A program made the translations under genes and the position numbers. Positions 25,161 through 35,322 of a DNA stretch of 64,000 bases are shown piece after piece. The notes beneath the pieces were generated by a model that searched no databases, had not been told where the DNA came from, and was given only the letters and a program-made list of their open reading frames with translations. Origin of the DNA: Pseudomonas sp. R28(2017). GTDB taxonomy: Bacteria; Pseudomonadota; Gammaproteobacteria; Pseudomonadales; Pseudomonadaceae. The stretch is from NCBI RefSeq assembly GCF_002112505.1, contig NZ_NEHW01000001.1, positions 248,001-312,000 of the forward strand. The letters are read 5' to 3'. Each line of letters opens with the position of its first letter. The first letter of the stretch is position 1.

Positions 25161-26138
25161 TCAGCCCGCGCCATGCCCCTCGGCCATCGCCACGATGACC
25201 TTGCGCTTGCCGGTGAAGGTGCTGCGGGCGTGGGCGGCGAGCATGTTGTCGAGCATCAGCACATCGCCTTCCTGCCACGGGAAGGCGATGGTGCACTCAT
25301 CCAGCACGCCACGCACCTCATCGAGGATCGAGTCTTCGATGGGCGAACCGTCACCGTAGTAGACGTTACGTGGCAGGTCTTGCTCATCGACGATTTCCAG
25401 CAGGCTCTCGCGCACTTCGGGCGGCAGGTTGGAAACATGGAACAGGTGCGCCTGGTTGAACCACACATCCTCACCGGTACGTGGGTGGCGGGCCACGGCC
25501 TGGCAGATCTGGCGGGTGCGCAGTTCGCCGTCATCCTTCCACTCGCAGCTGATCGCATGGCGCTGACAGTAGGCTTCCACCACGGCCGGGTCGTCACTGT
25601 TGAACACCTGCTCCCAGGGCACATCCAGGCCATTGCCGAAGTTGCGCACGTACATCAGCCCATGGCGGTTGAAGCGTTCATGAATACGCGGGGCGATGCG
25701 GCGGAACACCTCGCGACTGTCGGCGATTGGCGTTTCCCCTCCGCTTTCGGCGGCGATCATGCTGTAGAACCAGATCTTCATCGGCCATTCACGGGTATAG
25801 GCCTGCTCGTTGTGCAGCGGGATCTTCTGGTGTGGGGGATACTCGGTGGAGGTGTACACGCCCTGGGTGACATTGCTGCGCGGGGTCGAGCCGAATTCGT
25901 AATTGAGCAGCGGGTGGCCGAAGCCGCCGGCGAAGCTGCGGAAGGCCTCGGCGCCACCCACCTCGAAACCGCGAAAAAGGATGCCACCGGCGTCGAGCAA
26001 GTGGCGGTCGACCAACTCGCGGATCGGCTCCAGGGCTTCGTTGAGGTCCAGGCCGGCATGGGGTGCCTCGACCAGCAGGGGCAGGCGGCACTGGCCGGGC
26101 AGCAGTGGCCGGGCGAGCAGTTGCAGTGTGGCGCTCAT
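25161..26138 (-). CDS. SyrP-like Fe(II)/2-oxoglutarate hydroxylase, probably aspartyl beta-hydroxylase of pyoverdine
   Basis: 325 residues of the TauD/SyrP family of non-haem iron dioxygenases. The iron triad is visible: H and E in IPLHNEQAY (near residue 108) and the distal H in NMLAAHARSTF, followed by the 2-oxoglutarate Arg in FTGKRKV. SyrP hydroxylates carrier-bound aspartate in syringomycin synthesis, and relatives make threo-hydroxyaspartate in several pyoverdines. The NRPS two genes downstream has an Asp module, so hydroxylation of that Asp is the simplest role; hydroxyhistidine or another residue is the alternative, but no His module is present. It has its own PvdS box and overlaps a 33-codon ORF at its start. 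Confidence 0.88.
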   Translation of the reverse strand: MSATLQLLARPLLPGQCRLPLLVEAPHAGLDLNEALEPIRELVDRHLLDAGGILFRGFEVGGAEAFRSFAGGFGHPLLNYEFGSTPRSNVTQGVYTSTEYPPHQKIPLHNEQAYTREWPMKIWFYSMIAAESGGETPIADSREVFRRIAPRIHERFNRHGLMYVRNFGNGLDVPWEQVFNSDDPAVVEAYCQRHAISCEWKDDGELRTRQICQAVARHPRTGEDVWFNQAHLFHVSNLPPEVRESLLEIVDEQDLPRNVYYGDGSPIEDSILDEVRGVLDECTIAFPWQEGDVLMLDNMLAAHARSTFTGKRKVIVAMAEGHGAG

Positions 26139-26236
26139 GGCTGCCCCCTTACGGTGGCAGGCCGCAACGGATTGAACAGCAATGGATTGGCATCAGGCAG
26201 CGGCTGGCTGGCCTTGAAGCAGGTGGCGGCATGCAT
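26135..26236 (-). CDS. 33-residue ORF coupled to the hydroxylase gene, function unknown
   Basis: Minus-strand ATG at 26236 with GAGGG 7 nt upstream. It encodes 33 residues (begins MHAATCFKASQPLP, ends PATVRGQP). Its TGA overlaps the hydroxylase ATG as ATGA. It lies between the PvdS box and the hydroxylase, so it would be the first reading frame of that transcript. It resembles no protein I recognise and is much shorter than MbtH-like proteins. It could be a real small protein, a leader that couples translation, or chance. Confidence 0.4.
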   Translation of the reverse strand: MHAATCFKASQPLPDANPLLFNPLRPATVRGQP

Positions 26237-26311
26237 CCTTCGACCCTCGATTAAATGACGGCAAGCTCAGGTTCCGGCGCGCGCAGCGCACGTCGGCCTT
26301 GTGCAGAGGAA

Positions 26312-26335
26312 ACGAGGGGCAGAGGGAGGGATTTA
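26312..26335 (-). promoter_or_regulatory. PvdS iron-starvation box for the hydroxylase gene
   Basis: Minus strand TAAAT (26335-26331), 16 nt, CGT (26314-26312), 76 bp before the 33-codon ORF and 8 bp from the end of the adjacent tRNA gene. Confidence 0.82.
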
Positions 26336-26342
26336 GCGTGGA

Positions 26343-26417
26343 TGGCGTCCCCGGCAGGAATCGAACCTGCACCAGAGTCTTAGGAGGACCCCGTTCTATC
26401 CATTAAACTACAGGGAC
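26343..26417 (-). tRNA. tRNA-Arg (anticodon CCT)
   Basis: Minus strand from GTCCCTG at 26417 to the encoded CCA at 26343, 75 nt. The 7-bp acceptor stem, the anticodon loop CTCCTAA (anticodon CCT, codon AGG) and the T arm GCAGGTTCGATTCCTGC are all present. It lies directly upstream of the pyoverdine block; single-copy tRNA genes of this kind are common integration sites, but no second copy of the tRNA 3' end was seen in the window. Confidence 0.97.
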
Positions 26418-26542
26418 TTGAACCCGCCGGCGATTTTGCTGAGCTGAATGCAGCAAGAGCGGGACGGCGAGCATGTTAACCAGCGCGCCACCGTTTGTCA
26501 TGCCCGAATCAGGCTTTTTGCACGTAGGGGTTTTCTGGTGGC

Positions 26543-27133
26543 CTATCCGGCAATCAACTTTTCCTGACGCAGCAGGGCGAGCAAGGCCGCCACCGCCGTT
26601 GACAATTCACCTGAGTTGTCGAGGAGGTGTACCGACGCCGCGGCTTCGCGCTGAAACCGTGCATTTCGCGCCAGGCGCTGGTCGACCTGCTCCGGGGTTT
26701 CCCGCCCGCGGGCGAGCAAGCGCTCACGCAGCACCTCGGGCTGCACTTCGAGGCACACCGCCAACAGATCCGGGTAGCGTTCCCGCGCGGCGGGCAGGTA
26801 GGCCCGCGAACCGTTGACCAGTACCGAGCGCCCTTGCGCCAGCCACTGATCCACCAGGACCGGAATGCCGTATTCCAGGCCATTGGCCTGCCAGTGCATG
26901 GCGAATGCGCCCTCCTCGCGCAATTGTGCGAAGCGTTCGGCGCTCACGCCCTGCGCCGCTTCACCCTTGGCCTCAGCGGAGCGCGTGATGACCCGACGGG
27001 CAATTTCCACCCCCGCGGCAGACAATTGCGCACGAGAAGCATTGATCAGGGAATCTTTTCCCGATCCTGAGGGTCCTACCAGAAATATCAGGCGGCCTGA
27101 GGCTCCATCTCGGGCGCTTGCGTCATGTTGCAT
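26543..27133 (-). CDS. phnN: PhnN-like ribose 1,5-bisphosphate phosphokinase
   Basis: 196 residues from ATG 27133; a GTG two codons earlier is the only longer start. P-loop GPSGSGKDS near residue 22 and the guanylate-kinase-like fold (VITRSAEAKGE, FAMHWQANGLEYGIP, SVLVNGSRAYLP) match PhnN, which phosphorylates ribose 1,5-bisphosphate to PRPP. In the C-P lyase pathway it sits with other phn genes; here none are present, so it may serve a salvage route to PRPP. It ends 126 bp from tRNA-Arg(CCT). Confidence 0.85.
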   Translation of the reverse strand: MQHDASARDGASGRLIFLVGPSGSGKDSLINASRAQLSAAGVEIARRVITRSAEAKGEAAQGVSAERFAQLREEGAFAMHWQANGLEYGIPVLVDQWLAQGRSVLVNGSRAYLPAARERYPDLLAVCLEVQPEVLRERLLARGRETPEQVDQRLARNARFQREAAASVHLLDNSGELSTAVAALLALLRQEKLIAG

Positions 27134-27480
27134 AGCCACTATGCTCTATGGAAGAAAACCCGCGCATTCTAGGTGTTTTCTGTGTCCTTTGCTGCGTTTT
27201 ACATGTTTTTGACGGCATAAGGCTGACGGTGCGGCGAGCGGGATAATGCAAAACTTTTCAAACCAGTGCTCATTTCTGATAATTGGTACTGGCAAAAAGC
27301 CTTTATCCAGCTCACTATTTGTCACAGAATTGACGCCAAGGAAACGGCGACGATGAGGCAAGATGACCTTCCAAATTTTCATGACGGTTGAACATTTTGT
27401 CGTCGCCACGGTCGTACTACCACTCCGTGCGGCCAATTTGAGAACCGCTTCCCCTGAACCAGTAAATCCGGTCAATTTAT
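27134..27480 (+). other. 347-bp gap between phnN and amrZ
   Basis: AT-richer than its surroundings. It must hold the divergent promoters of phnN (minus) and amrZ (plus). One sigma-E/AlgU-like promoter candidate for amrZ is listed separately. No ORF with a convincing start was found. Confidence 0.6.
27390..27416 (+). promoter_or_regulatory. AlgU-like promoter candidate for amrZ
   Basis: GAACAT (27390-27395), 16 nt, TCGTA (27412-27416). The AlgU consensus is GAACTT, 16-17 nt, TCTGA, so two or three positions differ. amrZ is AlgU-controlled in P. aeruginosa. It would give a leader of about 60 nt. Confidence 0.4.
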
Positions 27481-27807
27481 ATGCGCCCAATGAAACAGGC
27501 TATTTATTCGAGCCGCACCGCTGACAAGTTCGTCGTCCGCCTGCCAGACGGGATGCGTGAGCGCATTGCCGAGGTAGCGCGCAACCATCACCGCAGCATG
27601 AACTCCGAGATCATCGCGCGCCTGGAGCAGAGCCTTATCCAGGAAGGCGCGCTGGGCGACGAGCTGAGCATGCGCCTGGACAGCCCGGAGCTGTCGCTGC
27701 ACGAGCGCGAGCTCCTGCAACGTTTCCGCCAGCTGTCCCACCGCCAGCAGAATGCGCTGGTGGCCCTCATCGCTCACGATGTGGAAATGGCCGCCGACGC
27801 CTCCTGA
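27481..27807 (+). CDS. amrZ: AmrZ, ribbon-helix-helix transcription regulator
   Basis: 108 residues, the same length as P. aeruginosa AmrZ (AlgZ) and nearly identical to it in the DNA-binding half ([41 protein letters not shown]). The Arc/MetJ beta-strand residues that enter the major groove lie in KFVVRLP. AmrZ is a tetrameric activator and repressor of alginate, motility, c-di-GMP and iron-related genes in pseudomonads. An ATG at 27490 is an alternative start. A strong terminator follows 24 bp after the stop. Confidence 0.93.
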   Translation: MRPMKQAIYSSRTADKFVVRLPDGMRERIAEVARNHHRSMNSEIIARLEQSLIQEGALGDELSMRLDSPELSLHERELLQRFRQLSHRQQNALVALIAHDVEMAADAS

Positions 27808-27830
27808 GGCCGGCAGCAAGCAGACACGAA

Positions 27831-27855
27831 AAAGCCAGCGTAAGCTGGCTTTTTT
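27831..27855 (+). terminator. Intrinsic terminator after amrZ
   Basis: Stem AAAGCCAGC / GCTGGCTTT with a GTAA loop, then TTT. Lies between amrZ and the convergent mgtE gene. Confidence 0.9.
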
Positions 27856-27896
27856 CGTTGTGGCTTAACCGTAGGGACGCCCCGGCAAGACCGCTC

Positions 27897-29339
27897 CTAC
27901 AAGAGGAACAGCGTTGCCAGGCCCAGGAAGATGAAGAAGCCGCCGCTGTCGGTCACGGCGGTGATCATCACGCTTGAGCCCATGGCCGGGTCGCGCCCCA
28001 GGCGCGTCAGGGTCATGGGGATCAGCACGCCCATGAAGGCCGCCAGCAACAGGTTCAGCGTCATCGCTGCGGTCATCACCACGCCCAGTGACCAGCTGCC
28101 ATACAGCCAGAACGCCACCGCACCGATCACCCCACCCCAGACCAGGCCATTGAGCAGCCCTACCGCCAGCTCCTTGCGCATCAACCGGCTGGTGTTGCCT
28201 GGCGACACCTGGTCCAGCGCCATGGCGCGGACGATCATGGTGATGGTCTGGTTACCCGAGTTGCCACCGATACCGGCAACGATGGGCATCAGCGCAGCCA
28301 GCGCCACCAGTTTCTCGATCGAGCCTTCGAACAGGCCGATCACCCGCGAGGCGACGAAGGCAGTAATCAGGTTGATCGCCAGCCACGCCCAGCGGTTGCG
28401 CAGCGAACGCCAGACCGAGGCGAAGATGTCTTCCTCCTCACGCAGACCGGCCATGTTGAGGACTTCGCTTTCGCTCTCCTCACGGATCAGGTCGACCATC
28501 TCGTCGATGGTCAAACGGCCGATCAGGCGATCGCTCTTGTCCACCACCGGCGCCGACACCAGGTCATAACGCTCGAAGGCCTGAGCCGCGTCGTAGGCAT
28601 CTTCCTCAGGGTGGAAAGACACGGGGTCGGTTGCCATGACCTCCGCCACTTTCTTCTCTGGGTCGTTGACCAACAGGCGCTTGATTGGCAGCACACCCTT
28701 GAGGATGCCTTCGTAGTCGACCACGAACAGTTTGTCGGTGTGGTTGGGCAGCTCTTTGAGACGGCGCAGGTAGCGCAGGACCACTTCCAGGCTGACGTCT
28801 TCGCGGATGGTAACCATCTCGAAGTCCATCAGCGCACCGACCTGCTCCTCGTCGTAGCTCAACGCCGAACGCACGCGCTCGCGCTGCTGGGCATCGAGGC
28901 TTTCCATCAGCTCGTGAACCACGTCACGCGGCAGCTCTGGCGCCAGGTCAGCCAGTTCGTCGGCGTCCATTTCCTTGGCCGCCGCCAGGATCTCGTGATC
29001 GTCCATGTCGGCGATCAGCGATTGACGAACAGAGTCGGAAACTTCGAGGAGGATGTCGCCGTCGCGATCCGAGCGCACCAGCTGCCAGACCGTCAGGCGG
29101 TCTTGCAGAGGCAGTGCTTCAAGGATATAGGCGACGTCGGCAGGGTGCAGGTCGTCCAGCTTGCGCTGCAGGTCGACGAGGTTCTGGCGGTGGACAAGGT
29201 TTTCCACCAGGTCATTGTGCTGACCTTCCTGACGGTGGGTCAGGTCTTCTACCACACGCTGGCGCTGCAGCAGTTCGACCACCTGGGCCAGACGATCCTG
29301 CAGGCTTTCTTGAGCTTTTTTTACTTCTACTTCAGTCAT
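27897..29339 (-). CDS. mgtE: MgtE magnesium transporter
   Basis: 480 residues from ATG 29339 (MTEVEVKKAQESLQDR); ten codons of longer frame upstream lack support. The N-terminal superhelical domain (DLHPADVAYILEALP), two CBS domains (about 150-290; VISFHPEEDAYDAAQAFERY-type segment) and five C-terminal membrane helices are seen. The pore motif region GIGGNSGNQTITMIVRAMAL is intact. MgtE is a homodimeric Mg2+ channel of the inner membrane, gated by Mg2+ binding to the cytosolic domains. Single-gene unit by spacing. Confidence 0.93.
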   Translation of the reverse strand: MTEVEVKKAQESLQDRLAQVVELLQRQRVVEDLTHRQEGQHNDLVENLVHRQNLVDLQRKLDDLHPADVAYILEALPLQDRLTVWQLVRSDRDGDILLEVSDSVRQSLIADMDDHEILAAAKEMDADELADLAPELPRDVVHELMESLDAQQRERVRSALSYDEEQVGALMDFEMVTIREDVSLEVVLRYLRRLKELPNHTDKLFVVDYEGILKGVLPIKRLLVNDPEKKVAEVMATDPVSFHPEEDAYDAAQAFERYDLVSAPVVDKSDRLIGRLTIDEMVDLIREESESEVLNMAGLREEEDIFASVWRSLRNRWAWLAINLITAFVASRVIGLFEGSIEKLVALAALMPIVAGIGGNSGNQTITMIVRAMALDQVSPGNTSRLMRKELAVGLLNGLVWGGVIGAVAFWLYGSWSLGVVMTAAMTLNLLLAAFMGVLIPMTLTRLGRDPAMGSSVMITAVTDSGGFFIFLGLATLFLL

Positions 29340-29677
29340 AGGCGAACTCCACTCCCAGCAGCGGAGCACGCCGGGAGAATCAATCAGTCAGATCTAGCTG
29401 TATGAATCTTGTTAAGGAGTAACTACTGGGTAAGTCCATGGTGGTTTTCCACAAGCCCCGGCGGGGCTGACGGGCGCAATCATACACTGCCTAAGCGGTC
29501 AGATCGCTTAAAATTTTGGCCAGAACAATCGTTTGCGTGATAAAGCTGGGACAACGCTCGAAGCCATCAGTGCGACGGCAGGCGCGCAAAAAAAAACACA
29601 TCCGCCGCGCAAAAGTCTGTTGGGCCGGTTTCTGTGCAGTCTAGTCAGGCATCACTGACAAAGCAGTGAAACAGAAA
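29340..29677 (-). other. 338-bp gap upstream of mgtE
   Basis: Holds the mgtE promoter and ribosome site. A short GC-rich hairpin AGCCCC/CGGGGCT lies at 29454-29467 without a T-run. No ORF or recognisable magnesium riboswitch was identified by eye. Confidence 0.5.
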
Positions 29678-29706
29678 ACAAAAAGCCCGCTCAATTGAGC
29701 GGGCTT
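29678..29706 (-). terminator. Intrinsic terminator after the tRNA-Arg array
   Basis: On the minus strand a 10-bp stem AAGCCCGCTC / GAGCGGGCTT with an AATT loop is followed by TTTGTTTT. It lies 11 bp after the CCA of the last tRNA-Arg and ends the array transcript. Confidence 0.88.
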
Positions 29707-29716
29707 CTTGATTGTA

Positions 29717-29793
29717 TGGCGGACTCAGCAGGATTCGAACCTGCGACCGCTCGGTTCGTAGCCGAGTACTCTATCCAGCTGAGCTATGAGTCC
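29717..29793 (-). tRNA. tRNA-Arg (ACG), array copy 5 in transcription order
   Basis: 77 nt including encoded CCA. Acceptor GGACTCA/TGAGTCC, anticodon loop CTACGAA (ACG), T arm GCAGGTTCGAATCCTGC. Last of five identical copies; unlike the others, its 3' end is followed directly by the terminator. Confidence 0.97.
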
Positions 29794-29863
29794 GTGGTGG
29801 TAGTTTTAGACCAGATTACCACTGGTGGGTGAAGCGACCTTGCAAGCAGAGCCACTTCGAAAG

Positions 29864-29940
29864 TGGCGGACTCAGCAGGATTCGAACCTGCGACCGCTCG
29901 GTTCGTAGCCGAGTACTCTATCCAGCTGAGCTATGAGTCC
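29864..29940 (-). tRNA. tRNA-Arg (ACG), array copy 4
   Basis: 77 nt including CCA, identical to the other copies. The CCA end is part of a 3' hairpin (GCCACTT / AAGTGGC). Confidence 0.97.
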
Positions 29941-30010
29941 GTGGTTGGCAGTTTTAAACCAGATACCGCTGGTGGGTGAAGCGCCTTCGCAAGCAAAGCC
30001 ACTTCAAAAG

Positions 30011-30087
30011 TGGCGGACTCAGCAGGATTCGAACCTGCGACCGCTCGGTTCGTAGCCGAGTACTCTATCCAGCTGAGCTATGAGTCC
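30011..30087 (-). tRNA. tRNA-Arg (ACG), array copy 3
   Basis: 77 nt including CCA, identical to the other copies, with the same 3' hairpin over the CCA. Confidence 0.97.
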
Positions 30088-30159
30088 GCGATTGGTAGTT
30101 TTAGACCAGATTACCACTGGTGGTTTGAAGCAGCCTTGCAAGCAAAGCCACTTCAAAAG

Positions 30160-30236
30160 TGGCGGACTCAGCAGGATTCGAACCTGCGACCGCTCGGTTC
30201 GTAGCCGAGTACTCTATCCAGCTGAGCTATGAGTCC
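30160..30236 (-). tRNA. tRNA-Arg (ACG), array copy 2
   Basis: 77 nt including CCA, identical to the other copies, with the same 3' hairpin over the CCA. Confidence 0.97.
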
Positions 30237-30308
30237 GCGATTGGTAGTTTTAGACCAGATTACCACTGGTGGTTTGAAGCAGCCTTGCAAGCAAAGCCAC
30301 TTCAAAAG

Positions 30309-30385
30309 TGGCGGACTCAGCAGGATTCGAACCTGCGACCGCTCGGTTCGTAGCCGAGTACTCTATCCAGCTGAGCTATGAGTCC
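30309..30385 (-). tRNA. tRNA-Arg (ACG), array copy 1
   Basis: 77 nt including CCA. First copy of the array in transcription order; 106 bp separate it from tRNA-Ser(GCT) upstream. Confidence 0.97.
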
Positions 30386-30491
30386 GTGTCTTGCCGCGCA
30401 TGATAGTTCGCTGAAACATTTTTGCAAGAACTTTTTCGTTTAACTTCAACGACTTAGCGTTCTTACAGTTTACAGCGCCCTACGCAAATAA

Positions 30492-30582
30492 TGGCGGTGA
30501 AGGGGGGATTCGAACCCCCGATACCCTTATGAGGTATACTCCCTTAGCAGGGGAGCGCCTTCGGCCACTCGGCCACCTCACC
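30492..30582 (-). tRNA. tRNA-Ser (GCT)
   Basis: 91 nt including encoded CCA, with the long variable arm of a class II tRNA. Acceptor GGTGAGG, anticodon loop CTGCTAA (GCT, codons AGC/AGU). Lies between csrA and the tRNA-Arg array, all on the minus strand. Confidence 0.97.
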
Positions 30583-30654
30583 GCAACACGAGGCGAATAT
30601 TAAACAGGCTCTTCCTCGTTTGCAACCCTTTTTTTGAAAAAAACTTCAAAAAAA

Positions 30655-30843
30655 TTAAAGGCTTGGCTCCTCGTCCTTCTCTTTCTTGATCCGCAGGTAG
30701 ATTTCTTCGCGGTGAACGGCCACTTCTTTCGGGGCGCTGACGCCAATACGCACCTGGTTGCCTTTCACGCCGAGCACCGTCACGGTGATCTCGCCGTCTC
30801 CAATGATCAGGCTCTCGGCGCACCGACGAGTCAGAATCAACAT
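30655..30843 (-). CDS. csrA: CsrA/RsmA-family carbon storage regulator
   Basis: 62 residues from ATG 30843, with AGGAG 8 nt upstream; the extra six codons upstream contain that ribosome site. The sequence [16 protein letters not shown] and the RNA-contact region [12 protein letters not shown] are typical. CsrA dimers bind GGA loops in mRNA leaders to repress translation; pseudomonads carry several paralogues (RsmA, RsmE, RsmI). The lysC-csrA-tRNA order is the classical position of rsmA/csrA in Pseudomonas. No strong terminator was found before tRNA-Ser. Confidence 0.96.
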   Translation of the reverse strand: MLILTRRCAESLIIGDGEITVTVLGVKGNQVRIGVSAPKEVAVHREEIYLRIKKEKDEEPSL

Positions 30844-31009
30844 AGCTTTCTCCTTACGCAAAACATTCAGGGATTACAGTCTTGGGATGTCAGGCCCGGC
30901 CGTGGACGACGACACAGGGCCTGGATGATCGCCCCGCCGACAGGACAGGGCCTGCGTGGCGACCAGAAACGCGAAGGGCGCGGCTTAGCCGCGCCCTCCG
31001 GGCAACGCG

Positions 31010-32245
31010 TTACTCGCCCTGTCGGGCCGGAGCGTCGAGTTCGAACGCGGTGTGCAGCGCGCGCACGGCCAGCTCCAGGTACTTCTCTTCGATAACCACC
31101 GAGACCTTGATTTCCGAGGTGGAGATCATCTGGATGTTGATGCTCTCCTTGGCCAGGGCTTCGAACATGCGGCTGGCAACGCCCGCGTGGGAGCGCATGC
31201 CAACGCCGACGATCGACACCTTGGCGATCTTGGTGTCGCCGATCACTTCACGGGCACCGATTTCACGTGCGGTGTTTTCCAGCACGCTGTGGGCCTTCTC
31301 GTACTCGTTGCGGTGCACGGTGAAGGTGAAGTCGGTGGTGTTATCGTGGGAAACGTTCTGTACGATCATGTCCACTTCGATGTTCGAAGCGCTGATCGGG
31401 CCGAGGATCTTGAAGGCAACGCCCGGGGTGTCCGGCACGCCGCGAATGGTCAGCTTGGCCTCATCACGGTTGAAGGCGATACCGGAAATGATCGGCTGTT
31501 CCATGGATTCCTCTTCATCAATGGTAATGAGGGTACCTGGACCCTCCTTGAAGCTGTGCAGCACGCGCAGCGGAACGTTGTACTTGCCGGCGAACTCCAC
31601 CGAGCGGATCTGCAGCACCTTGGAGCCGAGGCTGGCCATTTCCAGCATCTCTTCGAAGGTGATCTTCTCCAGGCGGCGGGCCTGCGGCACGACGCGCGGG
31701 TCAGTGGTGTAGACGCCATCGACGTCGGTGTAGATCTGGCACTCGTCTGCCTTCAGCGCAGCCGCCAGGGCCACGCCGGTGGTGTCGGAGCCACCACGGC
31801 CGAGGGTGGTAATGCTGCCGTGCTCGTCGACACCCTGGAAACCGGCCACCACGACCACGCGGCCTTCCTTGAGGTCGGCACGGATCTTCTGGTCGTCGAT
31901 CTGCAGGATGCGCGCTTTATTGTGCGCGCTGTCGGTGAGGATGCGCACCTGGTTGCCGGTGTAGGACACCGCTGGCACACCACGCTTGATCAAGGCCATG
32001 GTCAGCAGGGCAATGGTGACCTGCTCACCGGTCGATACGATCACGTCCAGTTCACGTGGAACCGGCTGATCGGTGATCTGCTTGGCCAGATCGATCAGGC
32101 GATTGGTTTCACCGCTCATGGCCGACAGCACAACCACCAGGTCGTCGCCCGCTTCACGGTGTTTCTTGACCTTTTCGGCTACCTGCTCGATCCGCTCGAT
32201 GGAACCGACAGAGGTGCCGCCAAATTTCTGTACGATCAACGCCAT
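31010..32245 (-). CDS. lysC: LysC, aspartate kinase
   Basis: 411 residues, the full family length. The kinase domain starts VQKFGGTSVGSIERIEQVA and includes LGRGGSDTTGVALAAAL. Two ACT domains occupy about residues 265-405 (ITIRGVPDTPGVAFKIL; VSIVGVGMRSHAGVASRMF) and bind the feedback inhibitors Lys and Thr. It catalyses the first step of the aspartate family (Lys, Thr, Met and diaminopimelate). It lies 85 bp after alaS, on the same strand, and 166 bp before csrA. Confidence 0.96.
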   Translation of the reverse strand: MALIVQKFGGTSVGSIERIEQVAEKVKKHREAGDDLVVVLSAMSGETNRLIDLAKQITDQPVPRELDVIVSTGEQVTIALLTMALIKRGVPAVSYTGNQVRILTDSAHNKARILQIDDQKIRADLKEGRVVVVAGFQGVDEHGSITTLGRGGSDTTGVALAAALKADECQIYTDVDGVYTTDPRVVPQARRLEKITFEEMLEMASLGSKVLQIRSVEFAGKYNVPLRVLHSFKEGPGTLITIDEEESMEQPIISGIAFNRDEAKLTIRGVPDTPGVAFKILGPISASNIEVDMIVQNVSHDNTTDFTFTVHRNEYEKAHSVLENTAREIGAREVIGDTKIAKVSIVGVGMRSHAGVASRMFEALAKESINIQMISTSEIKVSVVIEEKYLELAVRALHTAFELDAPARQGE

Positions 32246-32330
32246 TTCAATGGTGCCTCAGCCCATACCGGGCCTCAAAAAAACCATCCAACATGAAGAG
32301 GCGGATGACTAGACCACCCGCCCCTTCATC

Positions 32331-34955
<2,625 letters not shown>

Positions 34956-35230
34956 AGGTTCTTCCACGGAAACGGCGGCCCTTGGGGGCAAACACGTCGA
35001 CGAAACGACGGCAAAGGGCCGCATTATATCGGTCCTGCAAGCAAGGTGCAGTGTGTTTATGCGATAGAAAGCGTCGATTGGACGGCTTTTGAAGCGCTTG
35101 CAGACAAAATGACATGACCGGATGCTAAATGCAGCCTTTCGCCACTGGCAAGCCAATTACCGCCCAAGGGAAGGGAAAATGGAACAGGCGGTGAATTAAA
35201 AGGTTTTCATGAGCGCTCGCAGCCGGAACC

Positions 35231-35309
35231 GAGTCGCCCGCTCCCACAGGTACTGCACTGGCGTCGAACCTTGTGCGGTCCCTGTGGGAGCGGGCGTGCC
35301 CGCGAAGAA
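35231..35309. repeat. REP pair (inverted) upstream of alaS, downstream of astE
   Basis: Two inverted copies of the Pseudomonas REP core (CGCCCGCTCCCACAGG and CCTGTGGGAGCGGGCG) separated by about 39 bp, in the gap between astE and alaS. Confidence 0.85.
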
Positions 35310-35322
35310 GACAACGCCGGCC

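Larger units (their letters stand above)
29717..30385 (-). repeat. Tandem tRNA-Arg(ACG) array, five units of 147-149 bp
   Basis: The five tRNA genes start at a period of 147, 147, 149 and 149 bp. The 70-72 bp spacers are almost the same sequence in each unit (a ttggtagttttagaccaga segment followed by accactggtgg), so whole units, not only the tRNAs, have been duplicated or homogenised. Confidence 0.93.

Noticed and set aside
30010..30353. Two identical 64-codon ORFs (MADSAGFEPATARF...)
   Set aside because: They are reads through tRNA-Arg genes on the opposite strand, a well-known false-ORF pattern.
29717..30385. CRISPR-like regular repeats
   Set aside because: The repeated 77-nt part is a complete tRNA-Arg gene and the spacers are alike, unlike CRISPR spacers.
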